Below, piece after piece: positions 7,954 through 13,332 of a stretch of DNA of 13,332 nucleotides (position 1 is the stretch's first letter; each line of letters starts with the position of its first letter). The notes under the pieces are model-generated. The model searched no databases, was not told the origin of the DNA, and saw nothing but the letters and a program-made list of their open reading frames with translations. Both the position numbers and the translations under genes were made by a program. Source of the stretch: Bradyrhizobium sp. (lineage in GTDB: Bacteria > Pseudomonadota > Alphaproteobacteria > Rhizobiales > Xanthobacteraceae). The stretch lies in the NCBI GenBank assembly GCA_025960445.1, contig JAICIT010000019.1, positions 1-13,332 on the forward strand. The letters run 5' to 3'.

Positions 7954-8430
7954 AGGCTTTCCTCTCTGCTGAGCCAAAAAACCGATTTTCTCTTATTAGC
8001 CTCCATTTCACATCGCGCCCCAACTAAAGACCGCGTGAGCGTATGGAGATTTCTTCCACGCGATCAGAGCAGAATTGGTGACGGCTGTCGAGAAATGACC
8101 TTGGCCAGCAATCTTGTACTAACGTTGTGCTCTATTTCGCGGCAGCAGCAGTTCCGCCGCCGTAAGGCTTGCGATTTCGCAACTCTTTTGCGGTGCACAC
8201 AGGGTGGGGTCTACGGCGTCTTGAACTTGAAAACCGCGGTGCGCGATAGCGTCGCAGTCCGGCTGTTGCTCGGGTACCTGATTGCAGCTCAAGGCTTTCG
8301 CGCAGTATCAAACGCGGCGATGCGATGGACTCGCGCCGCGCGAAAACGATACGGTCTCGGTGCGTCCATCGGGATCCGCTCCCGAATTCTGCGCAGTGAA
8401 GAATCTGAAAGCAACCAGGGGGACCGGACG
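7954..8430. promoter_or_regulatory. Divergent intergenic region, transporter operon versus LTxxQ gene
   Basis: These 477 bp separate two divergently transcribed units and must hold both promoters. For the minus-strand operon I can only offer a weak candidate: TAATAA (7993-7998) with TTGGGG (8018-8023), whose 19-bp spacing is longer than ideal. For the plus-strand gene no convincing -35/-10 pair or EcfG-type GGAAC motif is apparent. A small repeat CGCGT ... ACGCG flanks the stretch around 8034-8061. A long open frame runs through here in phase with the LTxxQ gene, but it has no ribosome-binding site and lies outside the predicted signal peptide, so I treat it as non-coding. No regulator gene is adjacent. 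Confidence 0.4.
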
Positions 8431-9147
8431 ATGATGACCTCAACTAAGGTGCGTGCGCATTTGAGATGGCTGTTCACGTTTGGGGCGGTCGTCATTGCGG
8501 TCCTCGGCGCGCCACTGGTGGTCGATGCGCAGGTCATTCAAGGGGTGCAGCAGGGAGCGCAGGCCGGAAACAGGGCTGCTGGACCCGTGGGTGGCGTGCT
8601 GGGGGGCGCGATAGGTGGCGTCGTCGGCGTATTCACAGGAGTGCTGGGTGTTGGCAGGAACGAGCAGGCTGCACCCGCAGTGAGCGGAGCAAGCACGCCG
8701 AAACAGGTCGGTCCCGCCAAGACTGCGAAAGCAGCCAAAGGCGCCAAGACGACAAAGCAGGCGATGCTGACTCAGGACGGAGAGCCGCAATTGACGGCCG
8801 AACAGATTGTCGCGAACAGCGACGCAAATATTGATCGGATCAAGGCCGAACTGAATCTCACGCCTGAGCAGGAGAAAAACTGGACCGCGTTCAACAGCGC
8901 AATGCATTATCTCGGCCATAACGGCGCCGACCGCCTCAACCTGAGAATTGCACGCGCAAAACGTGATCCGCCCGACGACATTATCGAGCAGATGCGCAAT
9001 GAAGCCCAGTTTCTCAATGATCGCGCTGTAGACCAGCGTAATGTTGCCGATGCGGCCGAGCCGCTGTTCGCCAGCCTGAACGACAAGCAAAAGGCAATGT
9101 TCATAGAGGAAATGGTGCGCTTAAGCCACGAGCGCGGGCTCGATTAG
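8431..9147 (+). CDS. Periplasmic LTxxQ-motif (Spy/CpxP-like) protein with glycine zipper
   Basis: This 238-residue protein would be exported by a Sec signal peptide (hydrophobic core about 12-30, likely cut after VDA, residue 33). Next comes a glycine-zipper-like stretch (about 51-75, GGVLGGAIGGVVGVFTG) and a Lys/Ala-rich linker (about 91-110). The C-terminal helical part carries LTPEQ (143-147) and the related LNDKQ (216-220), the paired motifs of the LTxxQ family to which the periplasmic chaperones Spy and CpxP belong. A chaperone or envelope-stress role is therefore plausible, but many alphaproteobacterial members are uncharacterised. ATG 8431 is preceded by an AGGGGGA stretch 6 nt upstream; an upstream in-frame start at 8035 would bury the signal peptide and is rejected. 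It stands alone and is convergent with the VOC gene. Confidence 0.87.
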   Translation: MMTSTKVRAHLRWLFTFGAVVIAVLGAPLVVDAQVIQGVQQGAQAGNRAAGPVGGVLGGAIGGVVGVFTGVLGVGRNEQAAPAVSGASTPKQVGPAKTAKAAKGAKTTKQAMLTQDGEPQLTAEQIVANSDANIDRIKAELNLTPEQEKNWTAFNSAMHYLGHNGADRLNLRIARAKRDPPDDIIEQMRNEAQFLNDRAVDQRNVADAAEPLFASLNDKQKAMFIEEMVRLSHERGLD

Positions 9148-9162
9148 CGTCTTCAATGCCAT

Positions 9163-9189
9163 CCGCCGCGCGACCCCCTCGCGCGGTGG
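9163..9189 (+). terminator. Hairpin downstream of the LTxxQ gene (putative terminator)
   Basis: CCGCGCGA (9166-9173) and TCGCGCGG (9179-9186) pair perfectly around a CCCCC loop. The stem extends to 9163/9189 with one G-T wobble. It begins 16 nt after the stop of the LTxxQ gene. No T-run follows on either strand, so it may act with Rho or as a 3'-end stabiliser, possibly in both directions between the convergent genes. Confidence 0.5.
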
Positions 9190-9196
9190 GGATTCT

Positions 9197-9210
9197 CAGG
9201 CGAAAGCCTG
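9197..9210. other. GNRA-type tetraloop hairpin in the convergent spacer
   Basis: CAGGC (9197-9201) and GCCTG (9206-9210) enclose GAAA, a stable GNRA-type tetraloop on the plus-strand RNA. It follows the larger hairpin by a few bases and sits between the convergent LTxxQ and VOC genes. It probably marks the 3' end of the LTxxQ transcript. Confidence 0.35.
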
Positions 9211-9272
9211 GAGGCTGGCAACAGCAACAGTGGCGTTGAGCCGAGACCGCAGCGAGCGATGCGATTGCAGCT

Positions 9273-9674
9273 CTATGACTTCGGGAAATTGAGCTCCACC
9301 CCGACACCATCAGGATCATAGAGAAATATTTGCGTGTCGCCGGTGCGCGGGACGATGCTCTCGCGGAATTTGACATTCTTTGATTGCAGACGCTTGCGGA
9401 CACCGTCGGGATCGGTCGCGGCAAACGCGATATGATCGAGACGTCCGGTGTCCTCGTACTTCTTCTCCGTGCCCCGCACCACGATGCCGTCACGCGGCTG
9501 CCGTGTGCCCATCAGGTGCACCGTGGCAACCCCGCCGGAATAGAGCCAATAGCCGGGGAAATCGAGCGGCGGGCGGTCGCCGTTCTCCAGTCCCAGCACG
9601 TCGCAATAGAAATCCTTTGTGCGCTCCAGATCAGAGGGTTCGATCGTGAAATGTTGCAGGGTACCCAGTGGCAT
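9273..9674 (-). CDS. VOC-superfamily (glyoxalase/bleomycin-resistance/dioxygenase fold) protein
   Basis: This 133-residue protein has the paired beta-alpha-beta-beta-beta layout of the vicinal-oxygen-chelate fold. The first half runs from LQHFTIEPSDLERTKDFYCD and the second from RLDHIAFAATDPDGVRKRL to the signature end YDPDGVGVELN. Candidate metal ligands are His8, His53, His81 and Glu127, so a metal-dependent lyase, isomerase or dioxygenase activity is possible, although many such small proteins have no known substrate. ATG 9674 is chosen because AAGGAG (9682-9687) lies 7 nt upstream. The longer frame starting at TTG 9761 has no ribosome-binding site of its own and an atypical N-terminus. 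It is a single-gene unit convergent with the LTxxQ gene. Confidence 0.88.
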   Translation of the reverse strand: MPLGTLQHFTIEPSDLERTKDFYCDVLGLENGDRPPLDFPGYWLYSGGVATVHLMGTRQPRDGIVVRGTEKKYEDTGRLDHIAFAATDPDGVRKRLQSKNVKFRESIVPRTGDTQIFLYDPDGVGVELNFPKS

Positions 9675-9772
9675 CGCTTCGCTCCTTACGAAAGTGAGAT
9701 CGCCATCGGCGCAGATGATCCCAAGCGTCGATGATTTCAAAATGTTGAGCCTACCCTCCAAGGAGGACTAGC

Positions 9773-9850
9773 ATGGCATCTCAGGCAAGTGGAAAGTGTC
9801 GCAGTGACGGCCAGTTCCGGGATCTGCACGACGGCCTGCAGCCAACATAA
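9773..9850 (+). CDS. Possible small ORF, 25 aa
   Basis: AAGGAGG (9760-9766) lies 6 nt before ATG 9773, the strongest ribosome-binding site in this part of the window. A 25-codon frame follows and ends at TAA 9848-9850. The product begins MASQASGKCRSDGQ and is hydrophilic, with one Cys and no membrane segment. It may be a real short protein, a leader peptide for the downstream PilZ gene, or the surviving start of a decayed gene. Nothing recognisable continues after the stop in any frame. Family unknown. Confidence is low because a good ribosome-binding site is the only evidence. Confidence 0.3.
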   Translation: MASQASGKCRSDGQFRDLHDGLQPT

Positions 9851-9944
9851 GTAAATGCTTGGGGAATAGGTGGCAACGGCACATCCGGCTTTCCCAGAGA
9901 CGCCGGTTTGCTTGGCTCACATTGCCCTACACGGCGGGGGCCGG

Positions 9945-9990
9945 GCCACCCCGACGGTGCCGCGAGTGCCACCCTGTCGATGCCGCGAAC
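9945..9990 (+). repeat. Tandem imperfect 23-bp repeat in the PilZ leader
   Basis: Two adjacent 23-bp units, 9945-9967 and 9968-9990, agree at 18 of 23 positions. Both begin GCCACCC and share TGCCGCGA at unit positions 14-21. The sequence directly afterwards, GGGGTGGC (9991-9998), is the exact reverse complement of the first 8 bases of unit 1, and of the first 7 of unit 2 when read from 9992. Unit 1 and unit 2 could therefore each pair with the same distal arm. The unit ends 72 bp before the PilZ start. It could be paired regulator sites or an RNA switch. Confidence 0.65.
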
Positions 9991-10062
9991 GGGGTGGCAG
10001 GTTAATTCCTTTAACCTTTGCCGCTAAAGTCTGCCCGCGAGAGCTCATTCAAGGCAAAGCCA

Positions 10063-10326
10063 ATGGAAGAAAAACGAAAGCATCCGCGAACCGAAATTAG
10101 CGAACCTGGGTATGTGTCAGCGGGCGGATCGGTGATGAGCTGCACAATCCGCAACATTTCGGTCGAAGGCGCAGCCATTGACGTTGAGAATCCGGCTTTC
10201 GTACCGCCGCACTTTCGGCTGGTCGTCGCGAAGGACTCCTCGGTTCGCGATTGCCGCGTCGTATGGATTCAGAAAAATCGGATTGGCGTGAGCTTCGCTG
10301 CGATGTCCAACGATCATCCGGAATGA
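10063..10326 (+). CDS. Stand-alone PilZ-domain protein (probable c-di-GMP receptor)
   Basis: This 87-residue protein consists of little more than one PilZ domain. The c-di-GMP-binding motifs are both intact: RxxxR as RKHPR (5-9) and (D/N)xSxxG as NISVEG (31-36). It is therefore likely to bind the second messenger and act as a small adaptor on an unknown partner, for example in motility, polysaccharide or surface functions. ATG 10063 is chosen because MEEKRKHPR is a typical PilZ N-terminus and an AAGG stretch lies 8 nt upstream. The TTG at 10018 adds an unrelated 15-residue extension. No diguanylate cyclase or phosphodiesterase is in the window. It is transcribed alone and converges on the 10347-10550 gene with only 20 bp between the stops. 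Confidence 0.88.
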   Translation: MEEKRKHPRTEISEPGYVSAGGSVMSCTIRNISVEGAAIDVENPAFVPPHFRLVVAKDSSVRDCRVVWIQKNRIGVSFAAMSNDHPE

Positions 10327-10346
10327 GCGTGCCGCGGGTCCTCGGG

Positions 10347-10550
10347 TCAACCCGGCGATGACGAAAGCACCGTCGTGATCGTCGCCAGGGTAATGGCCAC
10401 CCGATCGGACGCGCGCTGAGCTTCGAGCCGCTCCCTGGCGCGTTCTTCAATCAGCAGGTTGATAAACGCCAGCCTCTTGCGATCGTCGACAGCCTCGGCC
10501 AGCAACCGACGATACCTTCCATAGTCGAATTCGGCGTGCTGCCCAGGCAT
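10347..10550 (-). CDS. Small conserved hypothetical protein, 67 aa
   Basis: The protein is predicted to be almost wholly helical: YGRYRRLLAEAVDDRKRL, then LLIEERARERLEAQRASDR, then a more hydrophobic tail (VAITLATITTVL). The pattern resembles small alphaproteobacterial helical-hairpin proteins of unknown function. ATG 10550 is supported by GAGGAG (10557-10562), 6 nt upstream. A TTG at 10568 is less likely. It has no signal peptide. It lies downstream of the lipoprotein gene on the same strand across a 134-bp spacer in which I see no clear terminator, so co-transcription is possible. Function is not known. Confidence 0.65.
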   Translation of the reverse strand: MPGQHAEFDYGRYRRLLAEAVDDRKRLAFINLLIEERARERLEAQRASDRVAITLATITTVLSSSPG

Positions 10551-10684
10551 CCCACGCTCCTCGCGCAATTACATTCCCAACTCTTTCTGAGCCGCCGATT
10601 CACCGCAATGGCCGGAAGCAAGTGTGCACAGCCGAATGTGCATCCGGGGCGCGGGGTTGGCGGCCTAACAGGGGTGAGGGGGTT

Positions 10685-10912
10685 CTATTTGGGATTGCCC
10701 CTCTTTGGACGTCCGGCTTCTTGTGCGCGCGCGGCCGTCCAGGCCTCGTATTCCGGCGTGCCGCGCCGAGGCGGGATACCCTCAGGCTCGCCGCCCATCC
10801 AGTGCGGCATATCGGCAATTTGCTCGCCCGGGCCTTTGCCGGCGCAGGCCGACAGCAACACGCAGGCGAGGCAGAGCAGGAGCCATTTCGGTCCCAGCCG
10901 CGAGCTATTCAT
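10685..10912 (-). CDS. Small lipoprotein, 75 aa
   Basis: The N-terminus has basic residues, a hydrophobic core (WLLLCLACVL) and the lipobox LSAC with Cys23, so it should be lipidated and anchored in the envelope. The mature part is short, about 52 residues, and contains the recognisable stretch MPHWMGGEPEGIPPRRGTPE followed by an Ala/Arg-rich tail, a pattern I associate with small Bradyrhizobium lipoproteins. ATG 10912 is chosen because it starts the signal peptide. A GTG at 11029 would place 39 unrelated residues before it. No strong ribosome-binding site is visible upstream of 10912. It may be a small outer-membrane or peptidoglycan-associated protein. Function is unknown. Confidence 0.8.
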   Translation of the reverse strand: MNSSRLGPKWLLLCLACVLLSACAGKGPGEQIADMPHWMGGEPEGIPPRRGTPEYEAWTAARAQEAGRPKRGNPK

Positions 10913-11237
10913 TGCGGCGTTATGCCAGTGCAATGCGGCAAACGTCGCGCATAACCATGGCCGGGATGCGATCACCGGCCCATCGGCAGCATGCAGCGGC
11001 CTTGAATCGCTGGAAAGAATGATAAACACCGCCTATTAGCAAATAGCCGAGCGTGCGCACTCTGGGGTAGGTTGAAGGCGGCGCCCGGCTATTCGGCCGC
11101 GCGGCGGTGCGGCCCTTCAATCAAAGCATCAAGGATTTAAAAAATCGTCTTCGCCCGGTTTGGACGGAGCTCTGAAATCGACCGACTTCGTTGGAAATGA
11201 GGTCGGCTCGGATGCCTGCGGATGCTCACCGCCCCGG
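10913..11237. other. Intergenic region between lipoprotein and HD-domain genes
   Basis: This 325-bp spacer lies upstream of the lipoprotein gene and downstream of the HD gene, both on the minus strand. It contains one long-range inverted repeat (listed separately) and a T6 run on the minus strand at 11137-11142, without a convincing stem before it. A weak 5-bp pairing CCGAC/GTCGG (11182-11186 with 11202-11206) lies near the HD stop. I see no ORF I would defend and no clear promoter for the lipoprotein gene. Confidence 0.4.
11042..11093. repeat. Inverted repeat AATAGCCG ... CGGCTATT with a competing arm
   Basis: AATAGCCG (11042-11049) and CGGCTATT (11086-11093) are exact reverse complements 36 nt apart. 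CTATT at 11033-11037 can instead pair with AATAG 11042-11046 in a tight 5-bp hairpin with a 4-nt loop. On the minus strand the long arm would form first, and the short hairpin would be an alternative, upstream of the lipoprotein gene. It may be a terminator for the HD gene, a control structure, or chance. Confidence 0.4.
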
Positions 11238-12086
11238 TTAATGTTGGGGGCCCATAAAGCGGTGGGCGTGCTCAGCGCACAAGATATGATGGTGCAAGTT
11301 CGCGATCCACTGCCTGCCGGAAACGGTCATATTTAAATATTTGATGCCGCCCTCAATATGCGTCGAAACGCTATTCCAGAAAAAAGCAGGGTATTTATCG
11401 ATGATGTCGGCGGGCGACGAATATCCAAGTTGCCGGTTCATTCCGATTTCTTCGAATTCGCAATAGAGTGCGTTCGCCTTACGTGAATACATGGGGTCGC
11501 CGAGTTGCCCTATTAAATCGGCGGCTTGCACCAATTTAGGCTCCAGCGCCTCATCAGTTGCCTCGGCGCGATCCAGTCGGACCGGAAAGCGCGTCATTTC
11601 AATCGCGGCCACAATGCGTGAAACGTCGATTACCGGTGAATTTCCGAGCCGCTCAACCGCAAACAATTTTGAGCGATCGACGTGGTATGGCGAAAGTGCT
11701 GCATCTGATGCGCCGCGCGGAAGAGTGATCTTTTCTTCGCGCTCGTTGATGATGAACTCCGTCTCCGTATCGCCGCTCAGAACGCCGCGCATGTAGCCTA
11801 TGTCATGCAACAGGCAGGCAACGATTAGATGGCTATAATCGGCCGGTTCTAGTCGCTGTGAAAGCGTCATTCCATGCAGAATGTCACGTCCGACCATCGT
11901 GACCAGCAGCGTGTGCTCAAAATTGTGATACAGCGCGTCACTTCTTGCCAGGCATTCGATTGTGCTGCGCGCCAAAGAGCCCAAACGCTCGGCCATAGCG
12001 TCCTGGGCCGGTCCAAAAATACGACGAACATCCTTGGCGAGAAACCTGCCCAGCTTGTTGGCTGCCATCGCCGTGATCGTCTTCAC
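11238..12086 (-). CDS. Stand-alone HD-domain metal-dependent phosphohydrolase
   Basis: This 282-residue protein has the HD-superfamily metal-binding set: His58 in YHNFEHT, His94-Asp95 in LLHDIGY, and Asp190 in QAADLIG. The domain core spans about residues 45-200. The superfamily includes phosphodiesterases and nucleotidases; no GYP motif of c-di-GMP phosphodiesterases is visible and the substrate is unknown. The start is GTG 12086, supported by GGAGG (12093-12097) with a 6-nt spacer, rather than ATG 12068. No signal peptide or membrane segment is evident. It is separated by about 244 bp from the PEP-CTERM gene stop on the same strand, with a strong terminator between, so it is a separate unit. 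An imperfect palindrome at 12150-12167 lies upstream. Family firm, function open. Confidence 0.87.
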   Translation of the reverse strand: MKTITAMAANKLGRFLAKDVRRIFGPAQDAMAERLGSLARSTIECLARSDALYHNFEHTLLVTMVGRDILHGMTLSQRLEPADYSHLIVACLLHDIGYMRGVLSGDTETEFIINEREEKITLPRGASDAALSPYHVDRSKLFAVERLGNSPVIDVSRIVAAIEMTRFPVRLDRAEATDEALEPKLVQAADLIGQLGDPMYSRKANALYCEFEEIGMNRQLGYSSPADIIDKYPAFFWNSVSTHIEGGIKYLNMTVSGRQWIANLHHHILCAEHAHRFMGPQH

Positions 12087-12149
12087 CGACCACCTCCAGG
12101 ACGGAAAAACGCTATCATTTTCCCAAACCAGCGGGAAGATGAAAGAGGC

Positions 12150-12167
12150 GGTCGGAGCGCTCGGACC
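12150..12167. promoter_or_regulatory. Imperfect 18-bp palindrome upstream of the HD gene
   Basis: Bases 12150-12167 (GGTCGGAGCGCTCGGACC) read as a palindrome except for one mismatched pair at positions 5 and 14. It sits 64-81 bp upstream of the GTG start. The symmetry and place would suit a dimeric repressor or activator, but GC-rich DNA makes such sites common by chance and I see no matching regulator gene. Confidence 0.3.
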
Positions 12168-12272
12168 TAACTCGCAAGCCTAATCAGCATCTCGCTTCTG
12201 GGCCTCGCGCGCGCTTTCCGCGAACGCTCGTGATGGGGCCCGGCCAGGCCGCGATTGCACTCCACAAAACAT

Positions 12273-12310
12273 AGACGGTACAGACCGCGTCGGCGCGATC
12301 TGTACCGTCT
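12273..12310 (-). terminator. Intrinsic terminator of the PEP-CTERM gene
   Basis: AGACGGTACAGA (12273-12284) and TCTGTACCGTCT (12299-12310) are exact 12-bp reverse complements. An inner CGCG/CGCG (12286-12289 and 12294-12297) closes on a TCGG loop after one mismatch. On the minus strand the stem is followed by ATGTTTTGTGG, a short T-run. It begins 20 bp after the stop of the gene at 12331, so it fits a Rho-independent terminator. The stem sequence is also operator-like, so regulator binding is a possible alternative. Confidence 0.8.
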
Positions 12311-12330
12311 GACAGGAAAATGTCTGCGGA

Positions 12331-13170
12331 TCAGGCGGCCATCAGCGCCGGCTTTGACTTTCGACGATGCGCGATGAAGCCCAGACCTGCAAAACCCAGC
12401 ACCATCATTGTCCAAGTTGAAGGCTCGGGTACGCCAGCGATGTTGAACGTGCCGCTGGCAGAGTCTTCGACGACCGTGTACGTCCCGGTAAAGCTGAATG
12501 GAAATCCGGGGTCCGCAGCGACGGCGTCAATGGCAGCCTGTTGTTCGCCGAGAGTGCATCCGTGGCAAACCGCCGCAAGCGAGTTGCCTGAGCCGCGCCC
12601 GAACAGCGCGTCGACGAGTTGGGTGTTGGGACCCGACGTGATGAATATATCGTCGCCGCCCCCGAGCTTGCCGTCGGCGCCAAAGCGCACGCCGACATAG
12701 CCGGCGCTGTAGTTATAGCCACCAAAGGGAACGTCAAAGTTGAGAAGACCAGAGGGATCGCTGCTACGCCCCGCGAAGGACATCTGCGAGATGGAAAATT
12801 CGTGAGACGGGTCGCCGATCGCCGAGACAGCAAATGTCATCCGGTTGCCGGACTCGTTCGCATAAGCAGCGCCGAAAGCGGAAGCTGGATCGACCACCCC
12901 CATCCACGAGCGAAACTGAGTGACGATTGCCTGAGCCGGCGTGACGTTGGTGATGGGCGTAAATGCCGAAGGCCCCGAGCCTGTAGCGACGCCGCCATTC
13001 ATCATTCCCTGCACTGCATTTGCCTCGGCTGCCGCAAAGGAGGGCGAACCAGCTGCGTTAGCAGCAAGCCAGGTCTCCACAGTGATTGTGACCGCCTTTG
13101 CGGGCACAGAAGCAAACAAGACGAGTGCTATGGCGGCTGTTTTCAATGGCGTTGTAAGATTCCGATGCAC
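12331..13170 (-). CDS. Secreted PEPxxW-CTERM sorting-domain protein
   Basis: This 279-residue protein has a Sec signal peptide (hydrophobic core about 10-22, cut near AKA, residue 26) and a C-terminal PEPxxW-CTERM signal: VPEPSTW (247-253), a hydrophobic stretch [14 protein letters not shown] (254-267) and HRRKSK. Such tails are recognised and cut by an exosortase (EpsH/XrtA type) in cells that make extracellular polysaccharide. The usual alphaproteobacterial tail reads PEPxxWA; here Thr follows the Trp. Inside are a Gly/Asp-rich [12 protein letters not shown] segment (164-175), which resembles a calcium-binding loop, and an isolated CHGC (202-205). The middle domain is otherwise unrecognised. 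GTG 13170 is chosen because it starts the signal peptide and a GGGG stretch lies upstream. ATG or other starts farther upstream would prepend unrelated sequence. No exosortase gene is in the window. Confidence 0.88.
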   Translation of the reverse strand: MHRNLTTPLKTAAIALVLFASVPAKAVTITVETWLAANAAGSPSFAAAEANAVQGMMNGGVATGSGPSAFTPITNVTPAQAIVTQFRSWMGVVDPASAFGAAYANESGNRMTFAVSAIGDPSHEFSISQMSFAGRSSDPSGLLNFDVPFGGYNYSAGYVGVRFGADGKLGGGDDIFITSGPNTQLVDALFGRGSGNSLAAVCHGCTLGEQQAAIDAVAADPGFPFSFTGTYTVVEDSASGTFNIAGVPEPSTWTMMVLGFAGLGFIAHRRKSKPALMAA

Positions 13171-13332
13171 AAAGGGCCCCTGTTTTGAAGTATGTCGTCT
13201 CGCTGTTAAGCAGAGTCGTAACCAATTTACAACTACTGCGGGTATTCGATTTCCAGGGTTTGCAGGAATGCGCAGGATCGAGTTGCAGATGATCACAACG
13301 GCACGGGAATACTGAAAGTCCCGGGGACGACC
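13171..13332 (-). promoter_or_regulatory. Upstream region of the PEP-CTERM gene (to window edge)
   Basis: These 162 bp lie upstream of the GTG start and probably hold its promoter. A/T-richer DNA at about 13202-13235 (TTAAGCAG, CCAATTTACAAC on the plus strand) could contain the core elements, but I find no convincing pair and no sigma-54 type site. I see no coding evidence here on either strand. Confidence 0.3.

Larger units (their letters stand above)
9675..10062. promoter_or_regulatory. Divergent intergenic region between VOC and PilZ genes
   Basis: This 388-bp spacer contains the upstream regions of two divergent genes. On the plus strand it holds a possible small ORF (9773-9850), a tandem 23-bp repeat (9945-9990) and a competing inverted repeat (to 9998), all listed separately. 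An A/T-richer stretch around 10002-10028 (TTAATTCCTTTAACC) just before the PilZ gene may hold promoter elements, but no clear -35/-10 pair is visible. I see no clear promoter for the VOC gene. Confidence 0.4.

Noticed and set aside
8035..8430. In-phase N-terminal extension of the LTxxQ gene (132 extra residues)
   Set aside because: It would place the signal peptide in the middle of the protein, has no ribosome-binding site, and its sequence does not look like a domain. ATG 8431 has a purine-rich site and begins a normal signal peptide.
8440..9090. Minus-strand ORF of 216 residues opposite the LTxxQ gene
   Set aside because: It lies entirely opposite a well-supported secreted protein, shows no domain, and contains scattered Cys/Arg typical of antisense frames.
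9755..9766. CCTCC-AA-GGAGG as a hairpin hiding the small-ORF ribosome-binding site
   Set aside because: A 2-nt loop is too short to form a stable RNA hairpin, so the pairing is unlikely to control translation.
10347..10354. CGGGT-CA-ACCCG at the end of the 67-residue gene as a terminator
   Set aside because: The loop would be only 2 nt and the stem lies within the coding end. There is no T-run on either strand.
12619..13315. Plus-strand ORFs opposite the PEP-CTERM gene
   Set aside because: They are shadows of a gene with a signal peptide and a PEPxxW tail, and no family is recognisable in them.
1..13332. CRISPR arrays, tRNA or rRNA genes, insertion sequences, integration sites or toxin-antitoxin pairs
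   Set aside because: I found no regularly spaced repeats, cloverleaf-like sequence, transposase or integrase motif, or antitoxin-toxin gene pair. The only tandem repeat is the two-unit element before the PilZ gene.

Overview
The window looks like chromosomal DNA from a GC-rich alphaproteobacterium. The style of the proteins (LTxxQ periplasmic protein, PEPxxW-CTERM protein, small orphan PilZ, short lipoprotein with a PEG-rich tail) most resembles Bradyrhizobium or a close relative in the Nitrobacteraceae. That placement is inferred from protein style, not from a marker gene. I see no rRNA, tRNA, CRISPR array, insertion sequence, integrase or phage gene.

Left part (1-7953). The last codons of an unidentified gene are followed, on the same strand, by a single-domain cupin of the metal-dependent hydroxynitrile-lyase-like type (119-517). 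Everything from 514 to 7953 is on the minus strand. Reading from 7953 downwards, six genes form one probable operon: a Tat-exported family 1 solute-binding protein, two MalF/MalG-type permeases, a MalK/UgpC-type ATPase, a D-2-hydroxyacid dehydrogenase and an amidase-signature hydrolase. A 133-residue protein of unknown function follows after a small hairpin. The transporter is of the carbohydrate-uptake type (CUT1), but the two enzymes point to a substrate with an amide bond and a 2-hydroxy or 2-keto acid product. The real substrate cannot be read from the sequence. A perfect 10-bp stem-loop separates the binding-protein gene from the permease genes, where extra binding-protein mRNA is often secured.

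Middle part (7954-10326). A 477-bp divergent intergenic region leads to a periplasmic LTxxQ (Spy/CpxP-like) protein with a glycine-zipper segment (8431-9147). It converges on a VOC/glyoxalase-fold gene (9273-9674, minus) across a spacer with two hairpins. A possible 25-codon small ORF with a consensus ribosome-binding site lies at 9773-9850. Next is a stand-alone PilZ protein that keeps both c-di-GMP-binding motifs (10063-10326). Its leader holds a tandem 23-bp imperfect repeat and mutually exclusive hairpins.

Right part (10347-13332). All genes are on the minus strand: a small helical protein, a 75-residue lipoprotein, a stand-alone HD-domain phosphohydrolase with a GTG start, and a secreted PEPxxW-CTERM protein with a GTG start and a strong intrinsic terminator (12273-12310). 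Two spacers here carry inverted repeats that no gene explains.

Overall this is mostly ordinary core or peripheral metabolism. The points most worth a second look are the PilZ leader, the unassigned amidase/dehydrogenase/CUT1 operon, the small ORF at 9773 and the orphan PEP-CTERM protein.
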